A stretch of DNA of 64,000 nucleotides from an uncultured Ruminococcus sp. (GTDB lineage: Bacteria; Bacillota; Clostridia; Oscillospirales; Ruminococcaceae): positions 1 to 64,000 of the forward strand of contig CACWPL010000008.1 of NCBI GenBank assembly GCA_902762785.1, written 5' to 3'. A model generated the notes under the pieces. That model saw only the letters and a program-made list of their open reading frames with translations, was not told where the DNA came from and searched no databases. Position numbers and translations under genes: made by a program. The first letter of the stretch is position 1. Every line of letters begins with the position of its first letter. Positions 16,100-24,256 of the stretch are shown piece by piece.

Positions 16100-19000
16100 A
16101 TGAAGATGGATGCAGTCAAGAAAAGCCTCGCCGTGCTCCTCGCCGCAGCGAGCATGGCATGTGCCGTCACGGTCGGTGGGACCGCAGCGGCCATCACCAC
16201 TGCCCCGGTAGATACCGCCGTGGCACAGGCCGCCACGAGCGCCGTCACCGTCACGGCCTCCGCGGGATACAATGAGGGCGCCTACGCCGAGTGGAGCGCT
16301 GTCTCCGGCGCGTCCGGCTACAATGTGTATGCCGACGGCACCAAGATCGACAGCATGCTCATCCGCCAGTATGCCTCCTGCTTCCGCGCCGATGCGCTCG
16401 GACTCAAGGCAGGCTCCCACACGCTGAAGATCGTGCCGATCATCAGCGGCAATGAGGATGCCTCCAAGGCCGCCGAGGTCAAGGTCACCACGACCGCTCA
16501 CATCCGCGCAGGCTATGGCTTCGTGAACGGCTCCTCCTCCGGCGCCTACAACGATGACGGCACGCTCAAGAGCAATGCCACCGTCATCTACGTCACCAAC
16601 GCCACCAAGGACACCGTGTCCGTGACGCTGCCGGACAAGAAGGGCAACGCCACTGCGCTCACCGGGATCCAGAACATCATCACGGATCTCAAGAGCAACA
16701 CCCATGCAGGCCCCGTCTGCATCCGCTTCATCGGCAACATCACCGACCCGTCCACCCTCACCAAGGGCGACCTCATGATCGACACCGCCACCTGCGGCCT
16801 GACCATCGAGGGCGTCGGCAATGACGCGACCCTCAACGGCTTCGGTCTGGTCATGAAGAACTCCTCGAACGTCGAGGTGCGCAACTTGGGCTTCATGAAC
16901 TGCAACTCTGACGAGGGCGACAACTGCGGCCTCCAGCAGGGCAACGACCATGTTTGGGTCCACAACTGCGACTTCTTCTATGGCGATGCCGGTACGGACG
17001 CCGACCAGGTCAAGGGCGACGGTGCGCTCGACACCAAGACCTCGACCTACATCACCCACTCCTTCAACCACTTCTGGGACAACGGCAAGTGCAACCTCCA
17101 GGGCATGAAGTCCGAGAGCGTCGATAACTACATCACCTACCACCACAACTGGTATGACCACTCCGACTCCCGTCACCCCCGCATCCGCACCTGCACCGTC
17201 CATTCCTATAATAACTACTTCGACGGCAATGCCAAGTACGGCATCGGCGTGACCATGGGCGCGTCCTGCTTCGCCGAGAACAACTACTTCCGCAGCTGCG
17301 CAAAGCCCTTCCTGATCTCCGGCCAGGGCTCCGAGGCGGGCGCTGTGCTCTCCGGCGAGACCGGCGGCATCATCAAGGCCTATGGCAATGTCATCACCGG
17401 CCAGGAGAAGATGGTCTCCTATGCGGAGAACAACACCGATTTCGATGTTTACCTCGCATCCTCCCGCAATGAGCAGGTGCCCAGCTCCGTCAAGTGTATG
17501 AGCGGCGGCACCAGCTACTCCAACTTCGACACGGCCTCCGGCTTCTATTCCTATGCGGTCGACAAGGCCGAGGACGTACCGGCCATCGTGACCGCCGGTG
17601 CGGGCCGTGTACAGGGCGGCGACTTCAAGTGGACGTTCGGCAGCGATGCTGACAGCTCCTATGCGGTCGATACCGCGCTGAAGTCCGCGCTCGTGGCCTA
17701 CAAGGACAGCATCCTTGCCATCGGCTCCGGCTTCTCTGACAGCACCGAGCCCGTCTCCACGACCGCAGCACCCGTCTCCACCACTGCGGCACCTGTCCAG
17801 ACGACCGCTGCCCCCGTGCAGACGACCGCCGCGCCCGTACAGACCACCGCTGCTCCCTCGCAGCCGTCTGTATCGTACAGCAGCATCATCTATGCCTCCC
17901 CGAACGGCGGCGGCTCCGGCAAGACCGAGAGCGACCCGACCGACGTCCTGACGGCAATCAAGAACGTCCCCGCGGGCGGCATCATCTACCTGCTCCAGGG
18001 CTCCTACAAGTTCTCCGACACCATCCTGATCGACGAGAACAACAGCGGCTCTGCCGGCAAGTACAAGACCATCGCGGCCTATAACGGCGCCTCTGTCGTA
18101 TTCGACTTCACGAGCCAGACCCGCGCGGACAGCGCACGCGGCATCGTCCTCGACGGCAACTACTGGCACTTCTACGGCTTCGAGATCTACAATGCCGGTG
18201 ACAACGGCATCCTCCTCTCCGGCGACAACAACATCATCGAGATGATGACGTTCAACGACAATGAGGACACCGGCCTCCAGATCTCCCGCTACTCCGGCAC
18301 CCAGGCCACCATCGACACCTGGCCGTCCAACAACCTCATCAAGAACTGCTCGTCCTTCAATAACTGCGACGAGGCGACCATGGAGAACGCCGACGGCTTC
18401 GCGGCCAAGCTCACCTGCGGCCAGGGCAATGTCTTCGACGGCTGCTTCTCCTATAATAACTCCGATGACGGTTGGGATCTCTACGCCAAGGAGGCCACCG
18501 GCCCGATCGGCGTCGTGACCCTCAAGAACTGCATCGCCTTCCGCAACGGCTTCACCACCGACGGCCGCGGCTATGGCGACTGCGACGGCAACGGCTTCAA
18601 GCTCGGCGGCGGCGGCATCGGCACGCGTCACATCGTGGAGAACTGCCTCGCGTTCGAGAACCTCAACTGCGGCTTCACCGACAACAACAACCCCGAGTTC
18701 GGTGACATGAAGAACTGCACCGCCTACAACAACAACCTCAAGGGCGCCAAGGCCAACTACATGGTATACCGCTGCTCCACCACCGCGACCTTCACGGATA
18801 TGATGTCCTATTACAACACGTCCAAGGTCTCCAAGACGAACATCTCCGCGATCAAGGAGGGCAACGACAAGTTCGTCGGCGCGTATACGAACGGCATCTA
18901 CTACAACAGCAAGTATTACTATGCCGCCTCCAAGACGACCATGACCAACGGTGCCAAGCTCGGCGATGTCGTAACGCCTGGTGACGGTGACTTCATCACC

Positions 19001-19897
19001 CTGAACATTGCCGCCATGGGTGAGGATTTCCACAAGACCTGGCGTAATGCGGACGGCTCCCCTGCCCCGAAGGGCTTCGCGGAGACCGCCTCGAACAGCA
19101 CCTATGCCAAGCTCGGCTATCACATGTACAACGGCGTTGCCCAGACGTCCACCCCGGCCATCGGCTCCGGCACGGTAACGCCCGGCACGGATGCCCCTGT
19201 CCAGACGACCGCTGCGCCCGTTCAGACGACCGCTGCGCCTGTCCAGACGACCGCCGGCCCGACCACGCCTGTCTCCGGTGACTATGTCCACAACTTCACT
19301 GTGAACGGCAGCTCCAGCACCTTCTATACCATCGTGGGCAACATGAACTCCAAGCCCACCACGATCACCTGGAACGGTCTGACCCTCTCCCAGTGCCTCA
19401 AGCTGGAGTCCGCGACCGAGGTCTCCTTCAACGCGCCGGCAGACGGCACGCTGACCCTCGTGCTCGGCAATGCGACCGGCACGATCAAGGTGAACGGCAC
19501 CAAGTACACCGCCACCAACAACACTGTGACGGTCGATGTCAAGGCCGGTGCGAACACCGTCACCAAGGCGGATACGGATAACCTGTACTTCATGGCCTAT
19601 GCGCCCGGCAACACGACCGCGACCACCGCAGAGACCACCACTACGACCGTGACCACCACGACCGTCGTTACGCCCACCGAGACCACGCCTGGTGCCATCC
19701 TTTATGGCGATGCGGACGAGAGCGGTGTGCTCGACATCATGGACGTCATCGCGATCAACAAGAGCCTGCTCGGCGGTCTGACCCTCTCGGATCAGGGCAA
19801 GACCAACTCCGACGTTGACCGCAACGGTGCCATCGACACGACCGATGCCCTGAACATCCTCAAGGCCGTCGTCAAGCTCGTGACCCTGCCCGTCTGA
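16100..19897 (+). CDS. Bifunctional pectate lyase, PL1 and PL9 catalytic modules, dockerin
   Basis: A 1265-residue secreted pectinase cleaving polygalacturonate by beta-elimination. Order: signal peptide (1-~40), a fibronectin-III-like segment (~48-135), a PL1 beta-helix (~135-540; LTIEGVGNDATLNGFG, NYITYHHNWYDHSDSRHPRI), a TTAAPVQ-repeat linker (~550-590), a PL9 beta-helix (~590-1010; SYNNSDDGWDLYAKEATG, CDGNGFKLGGGG), a second linker, a ~110-residue beta-rich module that may bind carbohydrate, a Thr-rich linker and a type I dockerin (GDADESGVLDIMDVIAINKS; SDVDRNGAIDTTDALNILK). AAAGGGGTG lies 9 bases before ATG 16100. It is monocistronic. Confidence 0.93.
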   Translation: MKMDAVKKSLAVLLAAASMACAVTVGGTAAAITTAPVDTAVAQAATSAVTVTASAGYNEGAYAEWSAVSGASGYNVYADGTKIDSMLIRQYASCFRADALGLKAGSHTLKIVPIISGNEDASKAAEVKVTTTAHIRAGYGFVNGSSSGAYNDDGTLKSNATVIYVTNATKDTVSVTLPDKKGNATALTGIQNIITDLKSNTHAGPVCIRFIGNITDPSTLTKGDLMIDTATCGLTIEGVGNDATLNGFGLVMKNSSNVEVRNLGFMNCNSDEGDNCGLQQGNDHVWVHNCDFFYGDAGTDADQVKGDGALDTKTSTYITHSFNHFWDNGKCNLQGMKSESVDNYITYHHNWYDHSDSRHPRIRTCTVHSYNNYFDGNAKYGIGVTMGASCFAENNYFRSCAKPFLISGQGSEAGAVLSGETGGIIKAYGNVITGQEKMVSYAENNTDFDVYLASSRNEQVPSSVKCMSGGTSYSNFDTASGFYSYAVDKAEDVPAIVTAGAGRVQGGDFKWTFGSDADSSYAVDTALKSALVAYKDSILAIGSGFSDSTEPVSTTAAPVSTTAAPVQTTAAPVQTTAAPVQTTAAPSQPSVSYSSIIYASPNGGGSGKTESDPTDVLTAIKNVPAGGIIYLLQGSYKFSDTILIDENNSGSAGKYKTIAAYNGASVVFDFTSQTRADSARGIVLDGNYWHFYGFEIYNAGDNGILLSGDNNIIEMMTFNDNEDTGLQISRYSGTQATIDTWPSNNLIKNCSSFNNCDEATMENADGFAAKLTCGQGNVFDGCFSYNNSDDGWDLYAKEATGPIGVVTLKNCIAFRNGFTTDGRGYGDCDGNGFKLGGGGIGTRHIVENCLAFENLNCGFTDNNNPEFGDMKNCTAYNNNLKGAKANYMVYRCSTTATFTDMMSYYNTSKVSKTNISAIKEGNDKFVGAYTNGIYYNSKYYYAASKTTMTNGAKLGDVVTPGDGDFITLNIAAMGEDFHKTWRNADGSPAPKGFAETASNSTYAKLGYHMYNGVAQTSTPAIGSGTVTPGTDAPVQTTAAPVQTTAAPVQTTAGPTTPVSGDYVHNFTVNGSSSTFYTIVGNMNSKPTTITWNGLTLSQCLKLESATEVSFNAPADGTLTLVLGNATGTIKVNGTKYTATNNTVTVDVKAGANTVTKADTDNLYFMAYAPGNTTATTAETTTTTVTTTTVVTPTETTPGAILYGDADESGVLDIMDVIAINKSLLGGLTLSDQGKTNSDVDRNGAIDTTDALNILKAVVKLVTLPV
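17753..17857 (+). repeat. Five-unit 21-bp linker repeat (TTAAPVQ/S)
   Basis: Imperfect tandem 21-base units encode the Thr/Pro/Ala linker between the PL1 and PL9 modules. Confidence 0.85.
19196..19257 (+). repeat. Three-unit 21-bp linker repeat (TTAAPVQ)
   Basis: The same 7-residue unit recurs three times between PL9 and the C-terminal beta-rich module. Confidence 0.85.
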
Positions 19898-19924
19898 TCG
19901 AAGCGCGTACTAAACTGACATTCG

Positions 19925-19958
19925 GAACGCCCCCAGCGCAAAGCGGGGGCGTTCTTGG
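19925..19958 (+). terminator. Terminator of the pectinase gene
   Basis: GAACGCCCCC (19925-19934) pairs with GGGGGCGTTC (19945-19954); a short TT-containing tail follows. Confidence 0.75.
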
Positions 19959-19973
19959 TAGCACGGGGCATGA

Positions 19974-20169
19974 GGGACACGCGGCGGCGCAGGGCGTGAC
20001 TGACCGAAACGAAGTGGAGGGAGGTCTAGCCCTGATGCTTATGGAGCGGCCTGTCCCCCAAAGTATAACGGGGGGTATGGGGGGACACGCGGCGGCGCGG
20101 GGCGTGACCGAACGGAGCGTAGCGTAGTGAGGTATAGCCCCGCGGCTTGTGACCGCCGCGTGTCCCCCC
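19974..20169. repeat. Large intergenic inverted repeat with a degenerate upstream copy
   Basis: Arms of 17 bp, GGGGGGACACGCGGCGG (20079-20095) and its exact complement (20153-20169), enclose a second pair, CGCGGGGC (20096-20103) / GCCCCGCG (20137-20144). A related sequence starts at 19974 (GGGACACGCGGCGGCGC) with a decayed right side. No protein is encoded. It may be a MITE-like or REP-like intergenic element; no third copy was noticed in this window. Confidence 0.7.
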
Positions 20170-20191
20170 ATTTAAAATAAGGAGCAAAGAA

Positions 20192-20923
20192 ATGAAGAAG
20201 ATCTCTGTCGTGATACCGGCACATAATGAGGAGCGCTATATCGCGCGGTGTCTGCGCTCGGTGGCGCGGGCGGCGAAGCAGTACGGCGGGCGGGTCGAGG
20301 CCATCGTCGTCTGCGACCGCTGCACCGACCGCACCGCGGCCATCGCCGAACGTCTTGGCGCACGGACGCTCGCGGTCGAGGAGCGCTGCATCGCCCGCGT
20401 GCGCAATGCGGGCATCTCTGCGGCAAGGGGCGACATCGTCGTCACCATCGACGCCGACAACACCATGACCCCCGGCACCCTCACCGAGATCGCCGCCCTC
20501 CTCGCGTCCGGCCAGTACATCGGCGGCGGCGCGCCCATCCGCTTCGAGCGCTATTCCTTCCCGCTCTGGTGCAATGATATGATGTGCCGCGCGGGGTTCG
20601 CGGTCACGGGGCTCTATTGCGGCATCTTTTGGGCGGAACGAGAGACGTTCCATGCGGTCGGCGGCTTCGTGGAGAAGCGTGCCATGGAGGACGCCGCCAC
20701 CGCCAAGGCGCTCCGGGACTATGGGCGGCGTTTCGGCAAGCGATACACCGTCCTGCGGGAGAACTGCCTCATCAATTCCACCCGCAAATACGATGACCTC
20801 GGCGACTGGCTCTATTTCAAGCTCCTCGCCCAGAACATGGGCACCCTCCTCCGTGCCGCCGCCGGCGACCGGGAAGGCCTCGACCGTCTGCTCGATAAGA
20901 TGTTTTATGACTATAATGGCTAA
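20192..20923 (+). CDS. Family 2 glycosyltransferase
   Basis: A 243-residue GT-A fold, inverting glycosyltransferase. The N-terminus SVVIPAHNEERYIARCL is the nucleotide-sugar-binding signature, and TIDADN supplies the DxD-type metal site. ERETFHAVGGFVEK corresponds to the acceptor loop, followed by the ED of AMEDAATAK. There is no transmembrane helix, so it works at the cytosolic face or free in the cytosol. AAGGAG precedes ATG 20192. It stands alone between the inverted repeat and its own terminator, so the acceptor cannot be inferred. Confidence 0.9.
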   Translation: MKKISVVIPAHNEERYIARCLRSVARAAKQYGGRVEAIVVCDRCTDRTAAIAERLGARTLAVEERCIARVRNAGISAARGDIVVTIDADNTMTPGTLTEIAALLASGQYIGGGAPIRFERYSFPLWCNDMMCRAGFAVTGLYCGIFWAERETFHAVGGFVEKRAMEDAATAKALRDYGRRFGKRYTVLRENCLINSTRKYDDLGDWLYFKLLAQNMGTLLRAAAGDREGLDRLLDKMFYDYNG

Positions 20924-20942
20924 AATGCGCACTTTCCCTGTC

Positions 20943-20970
20943 CTCTCCCCGCATGCGGGGAGAGTTTTTT
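20943..20970 (+). terminator. Rho-independent terminator after the GT2 gene
   Basis: The palindrome CTCTCCCCGC / GCGGGGAGAG (20943-20964) is followed by six T's. Confidence 0.93.
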
Positions 20971-20991
20971 GATAAAATATCGCCAAACCTA

Positions 20992-21020
20992 TAGACTTTC
21001 CTGATGAGATATGCTATGAT
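20992..21020 (+). promoter_or_regulatory. Promoter of the zinc-ribbon membrane protein operon
   Basis: -35 TAGACT (20992-20997), 17-bp spacer, -10 TATGAT (21015-21020) with an upstream TG. Confidence 0.65.
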
Positions 21021-21052
21021 AGACATAACAAGATCGCACAGGAGGTGTGTTT

Positions 21053-21739
21053 ATGTTTTGTCAAAATTGTGGAAAGCCCATCGAGACGGACGGCGCGTTC
21101 TGTCCGCACTGCGGTTCCCCTGTCGAGCCGCCGACCTATGCCGGGACAGGAGAGGTCCGGGAGGGCATCCCCGCACCGGGATTCTCTGACCGCGCCACGC
21201 ATCCCGAGATCCTGGCCGCCGTGAAGAAGAATCGCGCGGCGGGACGGGTCTTCGCGTTCCTGCTCGTCCTCGCGCCGCCGGTCGCACTGTCGATCTACGG
21301 CCATATCACCGAAAAGATGACGCTCGGGGAGGCCTTGAAGTACGGCGGGATCCTGTCGGCGGTGTTCCTGGTGTTCGCGCTGATCGGGGCGGTCAGGACC
21401 AGTGCGGGCCGCAGCTATGACGGCACCGTCACCGACAAGCGCACCCGCAACGTCTACCGCGGCAGCGGCGATGACCATCACCATGAGACAGAATACATCA
21501 CCTATGTCAAGAAGGACCGCGGCGGGAACGTCCATATCGTGGAGCGCGAGAACTCGCCGCGCTGGGCGTATGACTACCTCGCGGTCGGCGACCGGTTCCG
21601 GTATCACCCGCAGTTCGGATTCCCCTACGAGCTCTACGACAAGCGCCGCGCGGCCTGCCTGTACTGCGTCGCGTGCGGCCGACAGAACGACGTGACCGCG
21701 GACCGCTGCCACAAGTGCGGCGTGCCGCTGCTGAAATAG
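21053..21739 (+). CDS. Membrane protein with N- and C-terminal zinc ribbons
   Basis: A 228-residue protein with CQNCGKP...CPHCG at the N-terminus and CVACGRQ...CHKCG at the C-terminus, two treble-clef zinc ribbons. Two hydrophobic segments lie between (~65-85 and ~100-120). A soluble segment (~125-205) has an internal YDGTVTDKRTRNVYRG start and a GDDHHHETEY patch. AGGAGG before ATG 21053 fixes the start. It lies 10 bases upstream of the next gene, so the two form an operon. I do not recognise a function; zinc-ribbon membrane proteins of this kind are common and uncharacterised in Clostridia. Confidence 0.8.
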   Translation: MFCQNCGKPIETDGAFCPHCGSPVEPPTYAGTGEVREGIPAPGFSDRATHPEILAAVKKNRAAGRVFAFLLVLAPPVALSIYGHITEKMTLGEALKYGGILSAVFLVFALIGAVRTSAGRSYDGTVTDKRTRNVYRGSGDDHHHETEYITYVKKDRGGNVHIVERENSPRWAYDYLAVGDRFRYHPQFGFPYELYDKRRAACLYCVACGRQNDVTADRCHKCGVPLLK

Positions 21740-21749
21740 GAGGTGCCCC

Positions 21750-22295
21750 ATGGATGACCGCATCACCCGCGGCAGCGACGGCGTCTATCGCTGGCGCTAC
21801 GAGATGAGCCTGCTCAAGAGCCCCGTGATCTTCTTTTCCGTCTGGAAGATCCTCTTTTGGATCAGCGTGGGGATCTTCGGCTTCATGGCGCTGCTCGACC
21901 TCAAAGGCATCCTGCACATCCTCAAGGCCTTCGCGATCTTCCAGCTCGGGATGACGGTGATGGTCTGGATCGGGTGCGCCGTGTACGCGCTCTTCTTCGG
22001 CGGGCGTTACTGTGTCGAGTTCGAGATGGACGACACCGGCGTGACCCATCGGCAGGACGCCCAGCAGGCCGCCAAGGTCCAAAAGGCCCTGCGGTATCAA
22101 TACACGTACCGCGCCTCCGGCCATACGGAGATGCGCACGGGCTTCGCCCGTGTCACCGCCGTCAAGGTACGGCGGCGCTGGCACCTCATCACGCTGCGCG
22201 AGGGAATCGAGACGAATCAGGTCTATGTCCCGGAGGAGGACTTCGATCTTGTGCTCGACCATATCCTTTCGCATTGTGACCAGATCAAAAAATGA
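21750..22295 (+). CDS. Two-helix membrane protein, function unknown
   Basis: A 181-residue protein with two hydrophobic helices (~25-50 and ~60-90), then a soluble domain with strands FEMDDTGVTHR, FARVTAVKVRRRWHLITLRE and NQVYVPEEDFDLVLDHI. The order two helices, 'drives-out' strands, then a terminal helix resembles the YcxB-like/PH-like membrane proteins of Firmicutes, but this is only a fold guess. AGGAGG precedes ATG 21750. It is the second gene of the operon starting at 21053 and may act with that zinc-ribbon protein. Confidence 0.75.
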   Translation: MDDRITRGSDGVYRWRYEMSLLKSPVIFFSVWKILFWISVGIFGFMALLDLKGILHILKAFAIFQLGMTVMVWIGCAVYALFFGGRYCVEFEMDDTGVTHRQDAQQAAKVQKALRYQYTYRASGHTEMRTGFARVTAVKVRRRWHLITLREGIETNQVYVPEEDFDLVLDHILSHCDQIKK

Positions 22296-22324
22296 TAGAC
22301 AGTCGTTTACTATAGTAAATATAC

Positions 22325-22353
22325 TTGACATCACAGATGTTCCATGCTATAAT
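22325..22353 (+). promoter_or_regulatory. Consensus sigma-A promoter
   Basis: -35 TTGACA (22325-22330), 17-bp spacer, -10 TATAAT (22348-22353) with an upstream TG; drives the gene at 22388. Confidence 0.92.
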
Positions 22354-22387
22354 AGGGGTAAGACATACTGACAGGAGGGATCATAGT

Positions 22388-23347
22388 ATGCGTTTTGCGA
22401 AATTTGCGGGGATCTGGGTCGTGGGGATGGCTCTGATCGTGCTGGTGACGAATCTGGCGGGTGTGGCGATGGCCAAGCTCCTCGGCGCCGATTCGCTGAT
22501 GCTCTCGCTGACCGGCTATTCCAAGAAGATGCACCTGCCGCAGACAGTCGCCGTCACGGAGGAGGAGCAGCGCCAGAACGCCGCCATCCTCACCGTCCGC
22601 GCGCTCATGAGCGACCAGCGGCTCTCGCCCGCCCGGAGCAACAAGCTGCTCGGGATGCTGACCTTCACCGATATGGACATCGACCAGACGACCTGGTACT
22701 ACGATGCCGATGGCACGACGCCCTTCATGCACGGCGTCTTCCAGATCGTCTACCGCCAGGGGGAGGAGAAGCGCAAGCTCACCGACACCGTCGGCCTGGT
22801 CGACCTGCGGGCTTTCTGCGAGACGCCCGCCGCCGAGACGCTCATCGCCGCCCTAGACGAGACGCCAGACGCGCTCGTGCGCCTCGATTCCTACACGCAG
22901 GACGGCTATCTCCTCACGCCCGCCAAGCTCACGCTGCTCAGTGCCGACGGCACCACGCTCACGTCGATCGACTGCACCGCGTCCGGCGACCTCCAGACGG
23001 CGGATGACCTCTTCGTCCTCAACAGCGGCTCCAATGAGCCGTTCGAGATGAACGACCTGCGCTACCAGCTCTCGAACGCGCAGCTCCCTGAGCGCCGCTG
23101 TGACCGCCGTGCCGCCGCGCTCGCTGCCCAGACCGATGCCGCAGGCGAGGACATCTCCGCGACCGTCCATACACGGCTCGGCTTCGGGCATATGATGGTC
23201 GAGGAGGTCGAGGTGACCGATCATACGGCCGGGGTGGTCGTGGGCGACTTCGACTATCACCGCAGCGTGCTCCTCTACATCGCGCTGCTCGGCACGGTGC
23301 TGACCGTCCTGCTCGCGCTCATCTACCGCGCCAAGCGGTCGCTCTGA
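22388..23347 (+). CDS. Bitopic membrane protein, function unknown
   Basis: A 319-residue protein with an N-terminal helix (FAGIWVVGMALIVLVTNLAG), a large extracytoplasmic domain (~35-285), and a C-terminal helix (VLLYIALLGTVLTVLLALIY) ending RAKRSL. This is the layout of a protein anchored at both ends. The outer part is acidic and has no motif I recognise. AGGAGGG lies 8-9 bases before ATG 22388. It has a very strong promoter and heads a cluster with two decayed genes and the LRR-like dockerin protein. Confidence 0.75.
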   Translation: MRFAKFAGIWVVGMALIVLVTNLAGVAMAKLLGADSLMLSLTGYSKKMHLPQTVAVTEEEQRQNAAILTVRALMSDQRLSPARSNKLLGMLTFTDMDIDQTTWYYDADGTTPFMHGVFQIVYRQGEEKRKLTDTVGLVDLRAFCETPAAETLIAALDETPDALVRLDSYTQDGYLLTPAKLTLLSADGTTLTSIDCTASGDLQTADDLFVLNSGSNEPFEMNDLRYQLSNAQLPERRCDRRAAALAAQTDAAGEDISATVHTRLGFGHMMVEEVEVTDHTAGVVVGDFDYHRSVLLYIALLGTVLTVLLALIYRAKRSL

Positions 23348-23359
23348 GGAGATGTCAGC

Positions 23360-23455
23360 ATGATCTACATCACCAGCGACACCCACGGCGCGTCCCCCTA
23401 TCGACGCACGGGCGAGCGGGTGCAGGTGCTGTTCGAGGAGGTCGTGACGCTGTGA
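23360..23455 (+). pseudogene. Remnant of a metallophosphoesterase gene
   Basis: A 31-codon frame preceded by GAGGAG at a proper distance. It opens MIYITSDTHG, the phosphodiesterase signature of calcineurin-like phosphoesterases (D-x-H), but runs straight into RTGERVQVLFEEVVTL, which looks like the end of such a protein. All other metal-site motifs are gone, which fits an internal in-frame deletion. Its TGA overlaps the GTG start of the next gene. It may still be translated as a short peptide; function is unlikely. Confidence 0.6.
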
Positions 23456-24255
23456 GACTGTCCAAGCTGTGCCTCCTCCTGCTCTGTCTGCCGCTGCTCG
23501 CGGGGTGCGGCCGCGGGATGCCGGCGGGCGAGTCCTGCCTGCCGCCCGCTGCGCTCCCCGACCCTGCCGAGACGGTCGAGGCGGCCACCATCCCGCCTGA
23601 CTGGGACATCCCCAAGGAGGCCGTCTACTGCCAGATCGAGGACTACGAGATCTCGCGCTCCTATCGTTTTTATGACGCGCACGACAACATGATCCTCGAG
23701 CGCGATGATGACGAGGACGATGCGCTCCGTATCCATTATACCTATCACAACGACGGCACCTATGCGTACCGTTCCACACAGGACATCTTCGGTGTGGAAA
23801 AAGAGCGCTATGTCTACGATGACGACAAGAACGTGGCCCAGTGCTTCCCCTATGAGGGTGGCAAGGAAACGGGCTACATCGCGTATGAATACGACGAGCA
23901 TGGGTAGGTGACGCGGGAATACTACATGCGCCTCGATGACCATGTCTGCATGTATGACCTGCATTACAAGAACGACTACGACGATGCCGGCCGCCTCATC
24001 GCCCACCGGCAGACCGGCGATGCCTACGCGGTCGACACCTATTTTGACCATGACGCGCAGGGCAATGTGATCCACGAGACGCTCTGGTCGCCGCTGCTGC
24101 GGGAGATCGTCGGCGAGGAGCGCTACGCCTATGATGCCGACGGCCGTCCCTTGACGCACGCCAGCTACGGCAGCACGGTGATCGTGCAGAGCCGATACAC
24201 CTATATCGACCTGACAGAGGATACACAGAAAACAAATGAAAACGGAGGGATCTGA
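23452..24255 (+). pseudogene. YD-repeat-like lipoprotein interrupted by an in-frame TAG
   Basis: The frame starts at GTG 23452 with a lipoprotein signal (LLLLCLPLLAGC, lipobox LAGC). After 151 residues it meets TAG at 23905-23907, between YEYDEHG and VTREYYMRLDD. It then continues open in the same frame to TGA at 24253-24255, about 267 codons in all. Repeats such as YEYDEHG, YDDAGRLIAH and YAYDADGRPLTH run across the stop and resemble YD/RHS-type repeats, so this was one gene. A single base change (AAG to TAG) would explain it. A truncated 151-residue lipoprotein could still be made. Confidence 0.7.
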
Positions 24256-24256
24256 C

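Noticed and set aside
17753-17857. Repeat array considered as CRISPR-like
   Set aside because: The units are 21-bp codon repeats inside a gene linker, with no spacers and no cas genes.
15986-19291. 1101-codon open frame antisense to the pectinase gene
   Set aside because: The protein is a low-complexity run of Val/Gly/Asp/Ala arising from GC-rich codon bias opposite a real gene. It has no ribosome site, domain or promoter.
20079-20169. Large inverted repeat considered as a terminator or IS terminal repeats
   Set aside because: There is no T tract and no transposase; 57 bases between the arms cannot encode one.
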